Shown here: positions 8,084-15,127 of the stretch, one piece after another
How positions within the stretch are numbered: position 1 is the first letter of the stretch
Layout: each line of letters starts with the position of its first letter
Source: Oligoflexales bacterium
GTDB lineage: Bacteria; Bdellovibrionota_B; Oligoflexia; Oligoflexales; CACXFL01
Assembly (NCBI GenBank): GCA_028282865.1
Contig: JANQHA010000186.1
Span: forward strand, 1 to 15,918
Reading direction: 5' to 3'
DNA length: 15,918 nt
Program-made: the position numbers and the translations under genes
The notes under the pieces: generated by a model
Seen by the model: the letters and a program-made list of their open reading frames with translations, nothing else
Told to the model about the DNA's origin: nothing
The model's database searches: none

Positions 8084-8852
8084 AGAGAAGCCTAACTTAC
8101 GCCGGTACTTTGCCGCCATCGTAGCCCTATTACTTTTCGTTAACCCTGCATTTGCCTGTGACCTACTCAACCCTGCTTCTATAACTTCAATTAAAGACAC
8201 TAAGCTCCTAAAATTTAAACTTCCTATCAGCCACAAACTATTATCAAATCAAAGTCTAAATTCACCACATATTGCCACCATAAAAAACTTCGTCACCTCC
8301 TACGATATAAATCTAGACCCATTCCTTTTACTTACAAATCAAAGAAACCTATATATAAGCCGATTTGGTCCCGATTCAGTCGTTGCATTCGATAAGATAA
8401 TTCAAAAAAAGATTGGGGTTATCTCGGATATTCGCTGCCTTGAGGCCAATTTGCTTCATCACCATTTATCACTAATGGATACTCCAAATGACCTAACTGA
8501 GTTTCAAGCGTTCATCCTAATTAAAGACAACCATATGCGTATTTTTATGCTAAGCGGCAAGGAAGACTCAACACCAGACTTTAGGTTTATCGAGCCTAAA
8601 CTTAAAAAAGCCCAGTTGGCTGGTTATGAAATGTTCGGACATCTTCATAACCATTTTTTTTATCCTGAAAATCCGACCGAAGATATCGGTGGAACCCTAA
8701 TCCCCAGCGGAACTATTAGTGAGCATGGTGATTTAAAGTTCTACAAAGAGCTAATGGACAAATACTCGCTAAAGCAGGCATGGATAACCAACGGATTTTC
8801 AACCGCCGTATACAAGGCATCTGAGTTAGAAAAGCTTCGTACGACTAATTAA
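8067..8852 (+). CDS. Exported protein with histidine cluster, possibly JAMM-like
   Basis: The 261-residue product begins at TTG (8067), the only usable start because an in-frame TAA lies 6 nt upstream; it overlaps the propeller gene by 17 nt and has no strong Shine-Dalgarno, suggesting coupled translation. Residues 1-30 form a signal peptide ending AFA just before Cys31; the site fits signal peptidase I better than a lipobox. The body is not recognised with certainty. Near the C-terminus GHLHNHFF (191-198) is followed by DIGGT, IPSGTISEHGDLKFY and AWITNGFS. This order (HxH, then Ser/Asp, helix, strand) recalls JAB1/MPN/RadC-type metalloproteins, but the S-x-x-D spacing is not exact. A second histidine run HHH is at 131-133. 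A periplasmic metal-dependent hydrolase is possible but unproven. Confidence 0.75.
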   Translation: MLKSTEEKPNLRRYFAAIVALLLFVNPAFACDLLNPASITSIKDTKLLKFKLPISHKLLSNQSLNSPHIATIKNFVTSYDINLDPFLLLTNQRNLYISRFGPDSVVAFDKIIQKKIGVISDIRCLEANLLHHHLSLMDTPNDLTEFQAFILIKDNHMRIFMLSGKEDSTPDFRFIEPKLKKAQLAGYEMFGHLHNHFFYPENPTEDIGGTLIPSGTISEHGDLKFYKELMDKYSLKQAWITNGFSTAVYKASELEKLRTTN

Positions 8853-8885
8853 ATTCATAAAAAATAATAATTTCAGAGATTTTAG

Positions 8886-8912
8886 TTGACCACATGGCCA
8901 AGCTACGATACT
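8886..8912 (+). promoter_or_regulatory. Candidate promoter for the trypsin-like protease
   Basis: TTGACC (8886-8891) is followed after 15 nt by GATACT (8907-8912). An inverted repeat GCTAC (8902-8906)/GTAGC (8915-8919) overlaps the -10 region, nested within ATGGC/GCCAT. Spacing is shorter than ideal, so this is tentative. Confidence 0.35.
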
Positions 8913-8952
8913 CAGTAGCCATAACTAATTTTAATTCATTGAGGATAGACAG

Positions 8953-9693
8953 ATGAGATGCCTACTTTTTGGGCTGGCTCTCGCTGTAGTCACTGGATGT
9001 GGCAGCGAGGATGACAGTCGGCAGAAGAATGTTTACGGAATAGATAACAGAACCGCTGTCACCACAAACACCTACCCTTTAAGAGCTGTTGGTAGACTGT
9101 CGATGGGTTGTACGGGCACACTAGTAGCAATAGACCTGGTCCTAACAGCGGCGCATTGTGTTATTGACCCAGAGTCCGGTAAGCCTTACGAAGAAAAATA
9201 CTCATTCCATCCAAATTACATTGGCGGGAAGTCTAAGCATAAGTCTACTTATACAGTCGAAGAATATGGAGAAACATTGATAACAATTCGTGACTGGGCA
9301 ATTCTTAGGCTAGACAAGCCCCTTGGTAAGATTTATGGCTGGCTATCCGTGCAAAGTGCAACAGTCTCAAATGCTCCAGCACAAATTGATTTAGTGGGCT
9401 ACAGCGGTGACTTTAAATATGGCCAAACGGCCAGTATTCATAAAAACTGTAATATCAGACACCGCAACCGTATAAACTCACTGCTCCACCACGATTGTGA
9501 CTCAGCCCGTGGCTCATCAGGCGGGCCTATTTTAGCCATGCATAATGGAGAGTTACGAGTGTTTGGAGTTCATATCGCCGAATTTCGATATGGAAGTAAA
9601 ACACGGTCCTACAAAAAGTATGGATTTTTTAAATCAAACATGGCTGTGCCAAGTAGTACTTTTTTTAGCACACTTAAAAATATGAGGCGCTAA
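8953..9693 (+). CDS. Trypsin-like (PA clan, S1-type) serine protease lipoprotein
   Basis: The 246-residue product has a lipoprotein signal with VTGC (lipidated Cys16) and then a chymotrypsin-fold protease. The catalytic triad is visible: His68 in LTAAHCV, Asp114 in RDWAILRL, and Ser189 in RGSSGGPI. Gly-Ser-Ser-Gly-Gly replaces the classic GDSGG, as in V8-like enzymes. Cys53/Cys69 bracket the histidine loop and Cys166/Cys182 lie before the serine loop, so two disulfides are likely, consistent with an envelope location. The segment VYGIDNR after the signal resembles the region before the mature protease in many Bdellovibrio-type proteases, but no Ile-Val activation site is obvious. ATG 8953 has GAGGAT 7-9 nt upstream. 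Specificity is not deducible. The next gene starts 90 nt downstream with no terminator between. Confidence 0.92.
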   Translation: MRCLLFGLALAVVTGCGSEDDSRQKNVYGIDNRTAVTTNTYPLRAVGRLSMGCTGTLVAIDLVLTAAHCVIDPESGKPYEEKYSFHPNYIGGKSKHKSTYTVEEYGETLITIRDWAILRLDKPLGKIYGWLSVQSATVSNAPAQIDLVGYSGDFKYGQTASIHKNCNIRHRNRINSLLHHDCDSARGSSGGPILAMHNGELRVFGVHIAEFRYGSKTRSYKKYGFFKSNMAVPSSTFFSTLKNMRR

Positions 9694-9783
9694 ACTCCAC
9701 TTTACTAAAACCATTAAATTCTGGTACACCGCTGGTACTTGCAGCGTGTAGGTATTTCTACCTTAGGTACTAGGAGACGTGGA

Positions 9784-10509
9784 TTGATTCGGTTTAGCTT
9801 ATTATTAATTTCCATTTGCAGTACAGGCAGCTATGCAGCTTCTGAATTGTGTTTTAATTCTGGAAGTGGCGAAGAAGCAGGACGTAACCCGATTGTAGAT
9901 CTATTTGATAGGCTTGACAAAGGTAAGCTCAAACCATTAGTTGCACGATTCAAGGCAGTCAGTACCTCGAAATCAGATAATCTCATCGCTATGATTGAAC
10001 TCGGCGATAACAAAACAACTAATATTACCATGAAGCAAGGTAAAGCTCACCTTGCCGATACCCCTGAAGGCGAGCTCCAATATGCAAATCAAACTTTTGG
10101 CTCAATTTTAGTGTCGGAGGTTCGTGACCCTTCATTCATAGAGGTGACTGCTTACAACGAACGAGAAGGGGAGTTAGGCCAAGTTCTTGAATTCCGTGGC
10201 AGAATAAGGATCAAAGATCAAATTCCTTATTTGGGAGTAAATGAAATGAATGGAGTTTTTGCAAATCAAACACTCGAGATACAGAGCCTGAATATATTTT
10301 TTAAGTCGAATCATCCTAGCGAGGAGACCGACGGTAAAACAGCTGGTCGTGCAAAATTCACCTGGCTTCTTTATGATGAAGATTCAGGCCTCAATATTGG
10401 AGACTCTGAAACATCAAAAACCCCTGCAAAGGAGATAAAGCATTTTTTATCTTCAGATTTCGTTACGCCGGAAATCGTCCACTGGAAACAGTATCGTAAA
10501 AACAAATAA
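9784..10509 (+). CDS. Exported protein of unknown function
   Basis: I place the start at TTG 9784 because AGGAG (9772-9776) is 7 nt upstream and the product then opens directly with a clean signal peptide (about residues 1-18, cleavage after SYA). The frame is open further upstream to TTG 9739, which would add 15 basic residues and has no ribosome site. The mature protein of about 223 residues has a predominantly beta look (alternating hydrophobic strands, for example in the segments around residues 70-125) and a hydrophilic C-terminus. One cysteine (in SELCF) lies just after the cleavage site. No known domain was recognised. It probably shares a transcript with the protease 90 nt upstream and converges with the next gene, 9 nt from stop to stop. 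Upstream, AGGTA (9750), TACCT (9759) and AGGTA (9765) could form two mutually exclusive small hairpins near the ribosome site. Confidence 0.8.
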   Translation: MIRFSLLLISICSTGSYAASELCFNSGSGEEAGRNPIVDLFDRLDKGKLKPLVARFKAVSTSKSDNLIAMIELGDNKTTNITMKQGKAHLADTPEGELQYANQTFGSILVSEVRDPSFIEVTAYNEREGELGQVLEFRGRIRIKDQIPYLGVNEMNGVFANQTLEIQSLNIFFKSNHPSEETDGKTAGRAKFTWLLYDEDSGLNIGDSETSKTPAKEIKHFLSSDFVTPEIVHWKQYRKNK

Positions 10510-10518
10510 TCAGTGACA

Positions 10519-11316
10519 TCATTTGCCTTTATTTTGCTCTACTACTTTCTTAAGCTCGCTGAAACCAGAAAAAAAGTATCTTTTCTTCTTCATAACCTTA
10601 ACAATCTCCGGGAAAGCCTTTGACTCAACCGATATCGTAAAAGAACCAGCACTCTCATCGTAATCATTGCCACGATCGCGGCCAACATACATTTCCTTGA
10701 TATTTTTTTTATTCGACTCTAAAAAGCTGTTAATTGCTTCAATCGAAGAAGCTAGCAAATTAAAATTTTTATCTGACGCTAACATAATATCGTGCAAACC
10801 TGAGGAAAACTGCAGCTTCGCCCCAGAGCCCTCATGACAACCAGCATAGCCCTTAGCGTCAAACATTTGAGTCATAATGGTCAAGACTCGGCCTATCATA
10901 GTAGCTGGGTCGCTCTTGCGATAAGATGACAACGTCTTTTTAGATTCATCATGTGTGTTTAAGGTTATTTCAGGCAAATTATCACTGTTAACTACACCGT
11001 AGAGTTCAGAAAACTCAATCTTAATCAGCACCCTACCTTTAGGACACATTTTGCGATTGCCATCACTAACGGCTTCAAACTTCTTCTCTAAAACATCCCA
11101 CTTTTTATCCATACTGTTAAAAAGCTTGGAGTAACCTTGGCTCTCAGCCTTTACGTCATACCCCATGTCACGAAGAGCTTTTCTAATACGAGCCTCCGTA
11201 CCATTACCAGCCTCGTGCCTCTCTTCCTTGCCAGATGTCAAATGACTGACCGGGCTGCAGCTAATAATCGTTGTAAAAATCAAAAACACTGTCATCAGGG
11301 TGATTGTTTTCTTCAT
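10519..11316 (-). CDS. Lipoprotein of unknown function
   Basis: The 265-residue product has a typical lipoprotein signal: Lys2-Lys3, a hydrophobic core and IISC with lipidated Cys20. The mature part is rich in charged residues, with two further cysteines (MCPKG and AGCHEG) that could form one disulfide, and alternating helical and strand-like segments, ending KKVVEQNKGK. No family was recognised. ATG 11316 has only a weak AAGG-containing ribosome site. The gene converges on the exported-protein gene with a 9-nt gap and no terminator visible. Ser at +2 after the lipid cysteine would suit outer-membrane sorting under E. coli rules, which may not apply here. Confidence 0.85.
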   Translation of the reverse strand: MKKTITLMTVFLIFTTIISCSPVSHLTSGKEERHEAGNGTEARIRKALRDMGYDVKAESQGYSKLFNSMDKKWDVLEKKFEAVSDGNRKMCPKGRVLIKIEFSELYGVVNSDNLPEITLNTHDESKKTLSSYRKSDPATMIGRVLTIMTQMFDAKGYAGCHEGSGAKLQFSSGLHDIMLASDKNFNLLASSIEAINSFLESNKKNIKEMYVGRDRGNDYDESAGSFTISVESKAFPEIVKVMKKKRYFFSGFSELKKVVEQNKGK

Positions 11317-11832
11317 CTGAAACTAACCTTTAACTGAAATAGCAGAAATCAAATGCCAAGCACTAATAGTATCAGAATCAACCACATTAAAGTAGTTACC
11401 TAAATTTAATCAATAATGTCAATATTTTACATTAAATAATCGAATTCTAAAAGCACTCTTAGTGTTCACCGTCCGAATGATTTACATCTCGAGAGACTAC
11501 CAGCTATAATTAAGAAAACCCAATCGATAAAAAAAGGCCTAGGACTATCGAATCCATCCACTCCGTAAAAATAAACTTACTCTGGTACCTTAGAGGAGCG
11601 ACCTCGTTGTTTTTAGCCGCGTTCGTTCTTTTGCCAGCAGCATTAAAAACTAGTGTAGATCCATTCGTCCCGATGTCTGGTGGTAAACCGACAGTTATGA
11701 GAATATCAGCGACGTCGATATTTAAGCTGAGAAACATGACTCCTTGGACATCTTTTCCAAGAAACGTCTCCAAACACCCCGTGCTTAAGAAATACCTCCA
11801 AAAACCGCCATCAAAAAAGAAATAACTTAAAC
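11317..11832. other. 516-nt stretch without a confident gene
   Basis: The right half is open in two opposed frames. On the plus strand, TTG 11607 to 11825 gives 72 residues, hydrophobic at the start and Lys/Pro-rich at the end, with a good AGAGGAG 8 nt upstream. On the minus strand, 11872-11510 gives 120 codons but starts inside the MAPEG gene without a ribosome site. Neither resembles a known protein. The left part probably carries the promoter of the lipoprotein: TTGACA on the minus strand (11422-11417), though the -10 is poor. A small stem CACT-CTT-AGTG is at about 11453-11463. No clear terminator for the MAPEG operon was found. Confidence 0.45.
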
Positions 11833-12231
11833 CTAACGAAGCACCAATTGAATCCAAAGTAACAAAACACATACATTACTAGGTATAAAAAAAGCTAACC
11901 TGTGTAGCACTTTATTATAAGTAAGATGAACGATAGTGTGTCCGATACGTAAAAACACGAAAGCCCACGCACATATCACCATGCTAGTGGTGAGCTCTCC
12001 ACTCACTGTCGCCATAATGCAGCCCGCATAAAACAAAACCGGTATTTGAAAAAGATTATCGACGTGATTCTTATGTTGAATGATCCGTTCAGGGATTTCT
12101 TGGCTAGAGCGAAAGATTTTATAATACTCGGCAGGTACCTGTTTGGTTTTAACAGATCTAACCCTCATTGCTATACCGTAAAAAAATACTAAAAATGTCA
12201 ACAACACCATTGCAAACATCGGGTATATCAT
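11833..12231 (-). CDS. MAPEG-family integral membrane protein
   Basis: The 132-residue protein has the size and four-helix pattern of the MAPEG superfamily (membrane-associated eicosanoid and glutathione metabolism proteins), many of whose bacterial members are glutathione-transferase-like or uncharacterised. Hydrophobic segments lie at about 2-22, 62-82, 83-98 and 112-131. NHVDNLFQIPVLFYA (55-69) and FLRIGHTIVHL with a following NKVLHR fit the conserved glutathione-binding-type region. ATG 12231 has AAAGGA about 8 nt upstream. It starts 12 nt after the methyltransferase stop, so the two are an operon and may act on the same lipid or thiol substrate; this link is inference. Confidence 0.85.
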   Translation of the reverse strand: MIYPMFAMVLLTFLVFFYGIAMRVRSVKTKQVPAEYYKIFRSSQEIPERIIQHKNHVDNLFQIPVLFYAGCIMATVSGELTTSMVICAWAFVFLRIGHTIVHLTYNKVLHRLAFFIPSNVCVLLLWIQLVLR

Positions 12232-12243
12232 CGAAGTTCCTTT

Positions 12244-13008
12244 CTAATCACAATTATTCACCTTCTCTAGCCGCCAAATATTTTCAGCTGGCCACTTTCG
12301 CGCCCATTCCTTGCCAACATAATCGTAGGTGGACTTGGCATCTTTAGGGGCCTGGATCTCAATCAAGTCCAAAACCTTAAAACCAGCTTCATTAAAGCTC
12401 TTAAGCCACTTACCATAAGGCATCTGAAAGTAAATATGGCCGTCGCCATCATCTGTCCTACCAAGCTCGAAGTAATTTTGATGAAGGCGGCTATCTATAC
12501 AATTATTCGCAGCATCATAACACACTTCGTGCAAGGGGCTTTGGATGTTAAATACGAAAATGCCGTTAGATTTCAAAACTCGGTTTACTTCGGCTAAAGT
12601 GGGCTCGGTGGGGGAAAAAGTCATTGCCCCATGATCACAAAACACCATATCGAATTCATTCGAATCAAACGGTAAACTTTCGGCACTGCAATGATGCAGT
12701 GGAAAGGAAAGGCCATTCTTTCTTAACGACTCTTTGGCATGGCTGAGTTGTTGCTGTGAATTATCAATTGCAACTGGTTCACCACCCATATGATGCACGG
12801 CCACCGATAATTGCGCTGCACCGCAACCAAGCTCTAATACTTTTTTCCCAGCTATATCACCGAGGGCATTTAGCTCGGATTCTGGGATTGACCAAACACC
12901 CCAAACAAACTCTTTCCTATTTAGTTGAGGGCCGTGCAGCTTCTGATATTCATCACTGTACTTGTCCCAAGCCTCACGATTTAATTTTGCGTCTTTAGAT
13001 ATACTCAT
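12244..13008 (-). CDS. Class I SAM-dependent methyltransferase
   Basis: The 254-residue cytosolic protein has a Rossmann methyltransferase core: VLELGCGAAQLS (motif I, about 58-69), the acidic end of strand 2 in PVAIDNS, SAESLPFDSNEFDMVFCD (motifs II-III) and LAEVNRVLKSNGIFVFN (post-motif). This matches the Methyltransf_11 group, which contains quinone, lipid and small-molecule methyltransferases; the substrate cannot be read from the sequence. The first 45 residues (WDKYSDEYQKLHG) are a typical cap for this group. ATG 13008 has AAGGAT 8 nt upstream. It is followed at 12 nt by the MAPEG gene. Confidence 0.92.
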   Translation of the reverse strand: MSISKDAKLNREAWDKYSDEYQKLHGPQLNRKEFVWGVWSIPESELNALGDIAGKKVLELGCGAAQLSVAVHHMGGEPVAIDNSQQQLSHAKESLRKNGLSFPLHHCSAESLPFDSNEFDMVFCDHGAMTFSPTEPTLAEVNRVLKSNGIFVFNIQSPLHEVCYDAANNCIDSRLHQNYFELGRTDDGDGHIYFQMPYGKWLKSFNEAGFKVLDLIEIQAPKDAKSTYDYVGKEWARKWPAENIWRLEKVNNCD

Positions 13009-13172
13009 GTGGTTTATCCTTAGTTCTAACTACTTAAACAGCCTTGCAGACATATTGTTTCATTTGCAGATTAGTGACTAGTAATTTCTCAACCAAAAGA
13101 AACAACTAGACAACAAACTATAATTAGTATTATTTAATTTTACAAACAGCATATGTTATTTATTTAAGAGAC

Positions 13173-13277
13173 TTGAACATTACTAAAAATATATCTATAG
13201 CAAATTTCAACTCAACCGACCGGGTAGTGAGCAGCGGTTAACACGAGGTTGACCTTAGGCATCTCTACATATATTCT
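13173..13277 (+). promoter_or_regulatory. Two candidate promoters for the lipoprotein at 13306
   Basis: The 297-nt gap 13009-13305 is A/T-rich and separates divergent genes. Two plus-strand candidates are visible: TTGAAC (13173-13178) with TATAGC (13196-13201), and TTGACC (13249-13254) with TATTCT (13272-13277), both at 17-nt spacing. The second would give a leader of about 22 nt ending in the CAGGAG ribosome site and is preferred. On the other strand an inverted repeat TTGTTTC/GAAACAA lies upstream of the methyltransferase, with no clear promoter. Confidence 0.4.
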
Positions 13278-13305
13278 CGGAAAAACACCATTATCAGGAG
13301 TAAAA

Positions 13306-13917
13306 ATGAAATTATTATTAGCGCTACTAATATTTAATGTTCTAACACTCGGATGCGGAAAGAAATCAAAAAGCTCCGACGGTTCTCAACCCAAGAAAAA
13401 CCCATTCGTTTTAGCTGGAATCGTTGACCAAACATACTCAATGGGATGCGTGTCTAGAGAAGATACCGATCACAGGCCATTCACTGAATCAATACACTTT
13501 GCACAAGATAGCTTTATAATAAACTGGAAAAACTTTAATGATCAAAATTGCAGTGAGGATAAAAAGAGGGTTTCTTACAACTATAACTTTATCGACGTAG
13601 AAAAAGAGACTTCTTCTGACCTAGAGGGTTGGAGTACCTACGCTTACTCTGTCCATTCAATTACTGGGACCGTGTACACTGCAAGTGTAAAAAAGAAGTT
13701 TAACAAGAATAAAGCTTGGGGTTACGACGACTGGGTAGTCGGTGAAGCCAAAGAAATAACTGGTCGAAGGTATAGCAGCAAACAAAAAGCCAGACCATCA
13801 GTAGGTAGTATTAGAGTCCACACAGTGAAAATTGAAGGCGACACTCTATATATAGCTCGTTATGTAAAAAATAGGGCTACCGAAGAAAAGCCCTGGGTGT
13901 ATAAAAAGCTAAAATAG
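13306..13917 (+). CDS. Lipoprotein of unknown function
   Basis: The start is ATG 13306, preceded by CAGGAG (13295-13300) at 5 nt; an in-frame TTG at 13249 would spoil the signal peptide and overlaps the promoter. The 203-residue product has a lipoprotein signal with TLGC (Cys17), a Lys/Ser-rich linker and a compact C-terminal domain of about 170 residues with beta-strand character, aromatic residues (YNYNF, WSTYAYSVHS, WGYDDWVVGE) and two more cysteines (MGCVS, QNCSE) that may pair. No known family recognised; the fold could be a small beta-barrel or lipocalin-like, but this is only an impression. No terminator is adjacent; the nearest is 265 nt downstream. Confidence 0.82.
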   Translation: MKLLLALLIFNVLTLGCGKKSKSSDGSQPKKNPFVLAGIVDQTYSMGCVSREDTDHRPFTESIHFAQDSFIINWKNFNDQNCSEDKKRVSYNYNFIDVEKETSSDLEGWSTYAYSVHSITGTVYTASVKKKFNKNKAWGYDDWVVGEAKEITGRRYSSKQKARPSVGSIRVHTVKIEGDTLYIARYVKNRATEEKPWVYKKLK

Positions 13918-14181
13918 CGGCAGAATAATCCTAATCTCGCTTTTCTGGTGTCATATGAACGCGAACTTCGGAGAATGAAAGTCCTAGTCAGTGATTTTTG
14001 CAGTTTGCGGCAAGAGTTCATCTTCAATAATAAGAATCGAAAGGCCCTGTCGTTTTCCTTCCGGACGATATAAAGAGCGAGCACCTTCATAGCGTTATCT
14101 TCTTGGGTAGATTGAATCAAATGAAAGCTTGTAAAAAAAGTTGCAATCGATTTCAGTTATGTAAACTTCACTTCCGTAGCT

Positions 14182-14204
14182 GGTGACAATCACCTTTTTA
14201 TTTT
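14182..14204 (+). terminator. Rho-independent terminator between converging genes
   Basis: GGTGA-CAA-TCACC (14182-14194) is followed by TTTTTATTTT. The stem is only 5 bp, so strength is moderate. It is oriented for plus-strand transcription, presumably from the lipoprotein at 13306, and its right arm includes the stop codon of the opposing small secreted protein. The 264 nt between the lipoprotein and this hairpin hold no convincing gene, so the lipoprotein mRNA would have a long 3' untranslated part. Confidence 0.5.
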
Positions 14205-14621
14205 AAAGCCTTTATGGAAACAAACATGACCAAAAACCACATCACCAAATTCATTATCATCGCTCGGTTCTTTAACTAACACATTCCAGGCTCTGCCTTC
14301 TTTTAAGGACCTACCGTTATCAATGCTCACTGAACTCTGCGCTCTATCTTCAATTTGAATTTCCTTAATTTTTGTTCCGGTTGCGACCTTTCCCATAATC
14401 GTGCGGGCAATATTGGGCAAACACTGGGGGTCTGCACTTCTCTTGTTCCATTCACTGGTAGGGTCCAATAGAGCAATCATACCGGCTTCAATGCTTCTAG
14501 AATCATCATATCGGCTCTCAAAAAAAGTATCCGATCCATCCTTATAACTGGGATACGGGTACTTTGCATATAAGGTTGATGTTACAATTAATGCAAAAGC
14601 TAATAGAAAAAGCTTAATCAT
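14190..14621 (-). CDS. Small secreted protein of unknown function
   Basis: The 143-residue product has a signal peptide (about 1-19, cleavage after LYA) and a mature part of about 124 residues. Two cysteines, in PQCLPN and HVCFHK, could form a disulfide. The C-terminal half reads like alternating strands (TKIKEIQIEDRA, AWNVLVKE, FGDVVFGHVCFHKG). No family recognised. ATG 14621 has GAGG 5-6 nt upstream. A 16-nt perfect palindrome lies just upstream. It converges with the lipoprotein at 13306. Confidence 0.8.
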   Translation of the reverse strand: MIKLFLLAFALIVTSTLYAKYPYPSYKDGSDTFFESRYDDSRSIEAGMIALLDPTSEWNKRSADPQCLPNIARTIMGKVATGTKIKEIQIEDRAQSSVSIDNGRSLKEGRAWNVLVKEPSDDNEFGDVVFGHVCFHKGFKIKR

Positions 14622-14639
14622 GGCTACCTCACTATAAAT

Positions 14640-14655
14640 TCTAATTATAATTAGA
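14640..14655. promoter_or_regulatory. Perfect 16-nt palindrome upstream of the small secreted protein
   Basis: TCTAATTATAATTAGA is its own reverse complement and lies 19-34 nt upstream of the ATG, where a leader or operator would be expected. It also contains TATAAT. It could be an operator, or simply A/T-rich promoter sequence. Confidence 0.4.
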
Positions 14656-14758
14656 TTGATTTATACTATTTTTCAATAAAATTATAGCGGATAAACCTTA
14701 AATTATTATAATTATTAATATATTTTTAATAAGATACCAGAGTATGTAAATGAGGCGA

Positions 14759-14836
14759 TGGCGTCCCCAGCGGGATTTGAACCCGCGTCGCCGCCGTGAA
14801 AGGGCGGTGTCCTAGGCCGGGCTAGACGATAGGGAC
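14759..14836 (-). tRNA. tRNA-Glu (anticodon UUC), CCA encoded
   Basis: On the minus strand, GTCCCTA pairs with TGGGGAC (acceptor, one G-U), the anticodon arm is CCGCC-CTTTCAC-GGCGG with anticodon TTC, and the T arm is GCGGG-TTCAAAT-CCCGC. Discriminator G is followed by an encoded CCA (14761-14759). The sequence is very close to E. coli tRNA-Glu, with a slightly longer D loop. It follows tRNA-Lys by 25 nt in the same direction. A weak hairpin ATAC-TCTG-GTAT and a T/A-rich tract downstream (about 14733-14748) may end the transcript. Confidence 0.95.
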
Positions 14837-14861
14837 TCGGCCAAATCTGTATTTAAAAGAG

Positions 14862-14934
14862 TGAGCCCTGATGGATTCGAACCATCGACCCGCACATTAA
14901 AAGTGTGCTGCTCTACCAACTGAGCTAAGAGCCC
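14862..14934 (-). tRNA. tRNA-Lys (anticodon UUU), CCA not encoded
   Basis: On the minus strand, acceptor GGGCTCT pairs with AGGGCTC using two G-U pairs; D arm GCTC-AGTTGGTA-GAGC; anticodon arm GCACA-CTTTTAA-TGTGC with anticodon TTT; T arm GATGG-TTCGAAT-CCATC. Discriminator A is followed by CTC, so CCA must be added by the nucleotidyltransferase. First gene of a Lys-Glu tRNA pair. Confidence 0.95.
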
Positions 14935-14959
14935 ACTTCCCAGAAATACAGGAAGGTAC

Positions 14960-14988
14960 TTTTTACCTGCGGCGACCGGCGGTGTCAA
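14960..14988 (-). promoter_or_regulatory. Promoter of the tRNA-Lys/tRNA-Glu pair
   Basis: Reading the minus strand, TTGACA (14988-14983) and TAAAAA (14965-14960) are separated by exactly 17 nt, with a GC-rich spacer. The start would be near 14953, about 18 nt before mature tRNA-Lys. Confidence 0.65.
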
Positions 14989-15033
14989 CGGTTCTTTAAC
15001 TTTATTGGGGTATTACATCTCGATCGATCAATG

Positions 15034-15058
15034 GGCCGGCTGAGACTTTTAGCCGGCT
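15034..15058 (+). promoter_or_regulatory. GC-rich hairpin upstream of recN
   Basis: GCCGGCT (15035-15041) pairs with AGCCGGC (15051-15057) around a 9-nt loop, extendable by a G-U pair. No U-tract follows on either strand, so it is not a normal terminator; it could insulate the divergent tRNA and recN units or sit in the recN control region. A weak recN promoter may follow: TTGAAT (15073-15078), 17 nt, TATCAA (15096-15101). No obvious LexA-type box was seen. Confidence 0.4.
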
Positions 15059-15127
15059 ATGGTGCCAAAGATTGAATTACTATAGGTCTTCGTGATATCA
15101 AGGGAAAAGACACCAGAGGGCCCGAGC

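Noticed and set aside
13860..14120. 86-codon minus-strand open frame overlapping the lipoprotein end
   Set aside because: Overlaps a supported gene by 58 nt, no ribosome site and no protein-like family pattern.
15001..15127. LexA-type SOS box (TTAC-N3-GTAA, the Bdellovibrio form) upstream of recN
   Set aside because: Searched by eye because recN is often SOS-controlled; no match was found.
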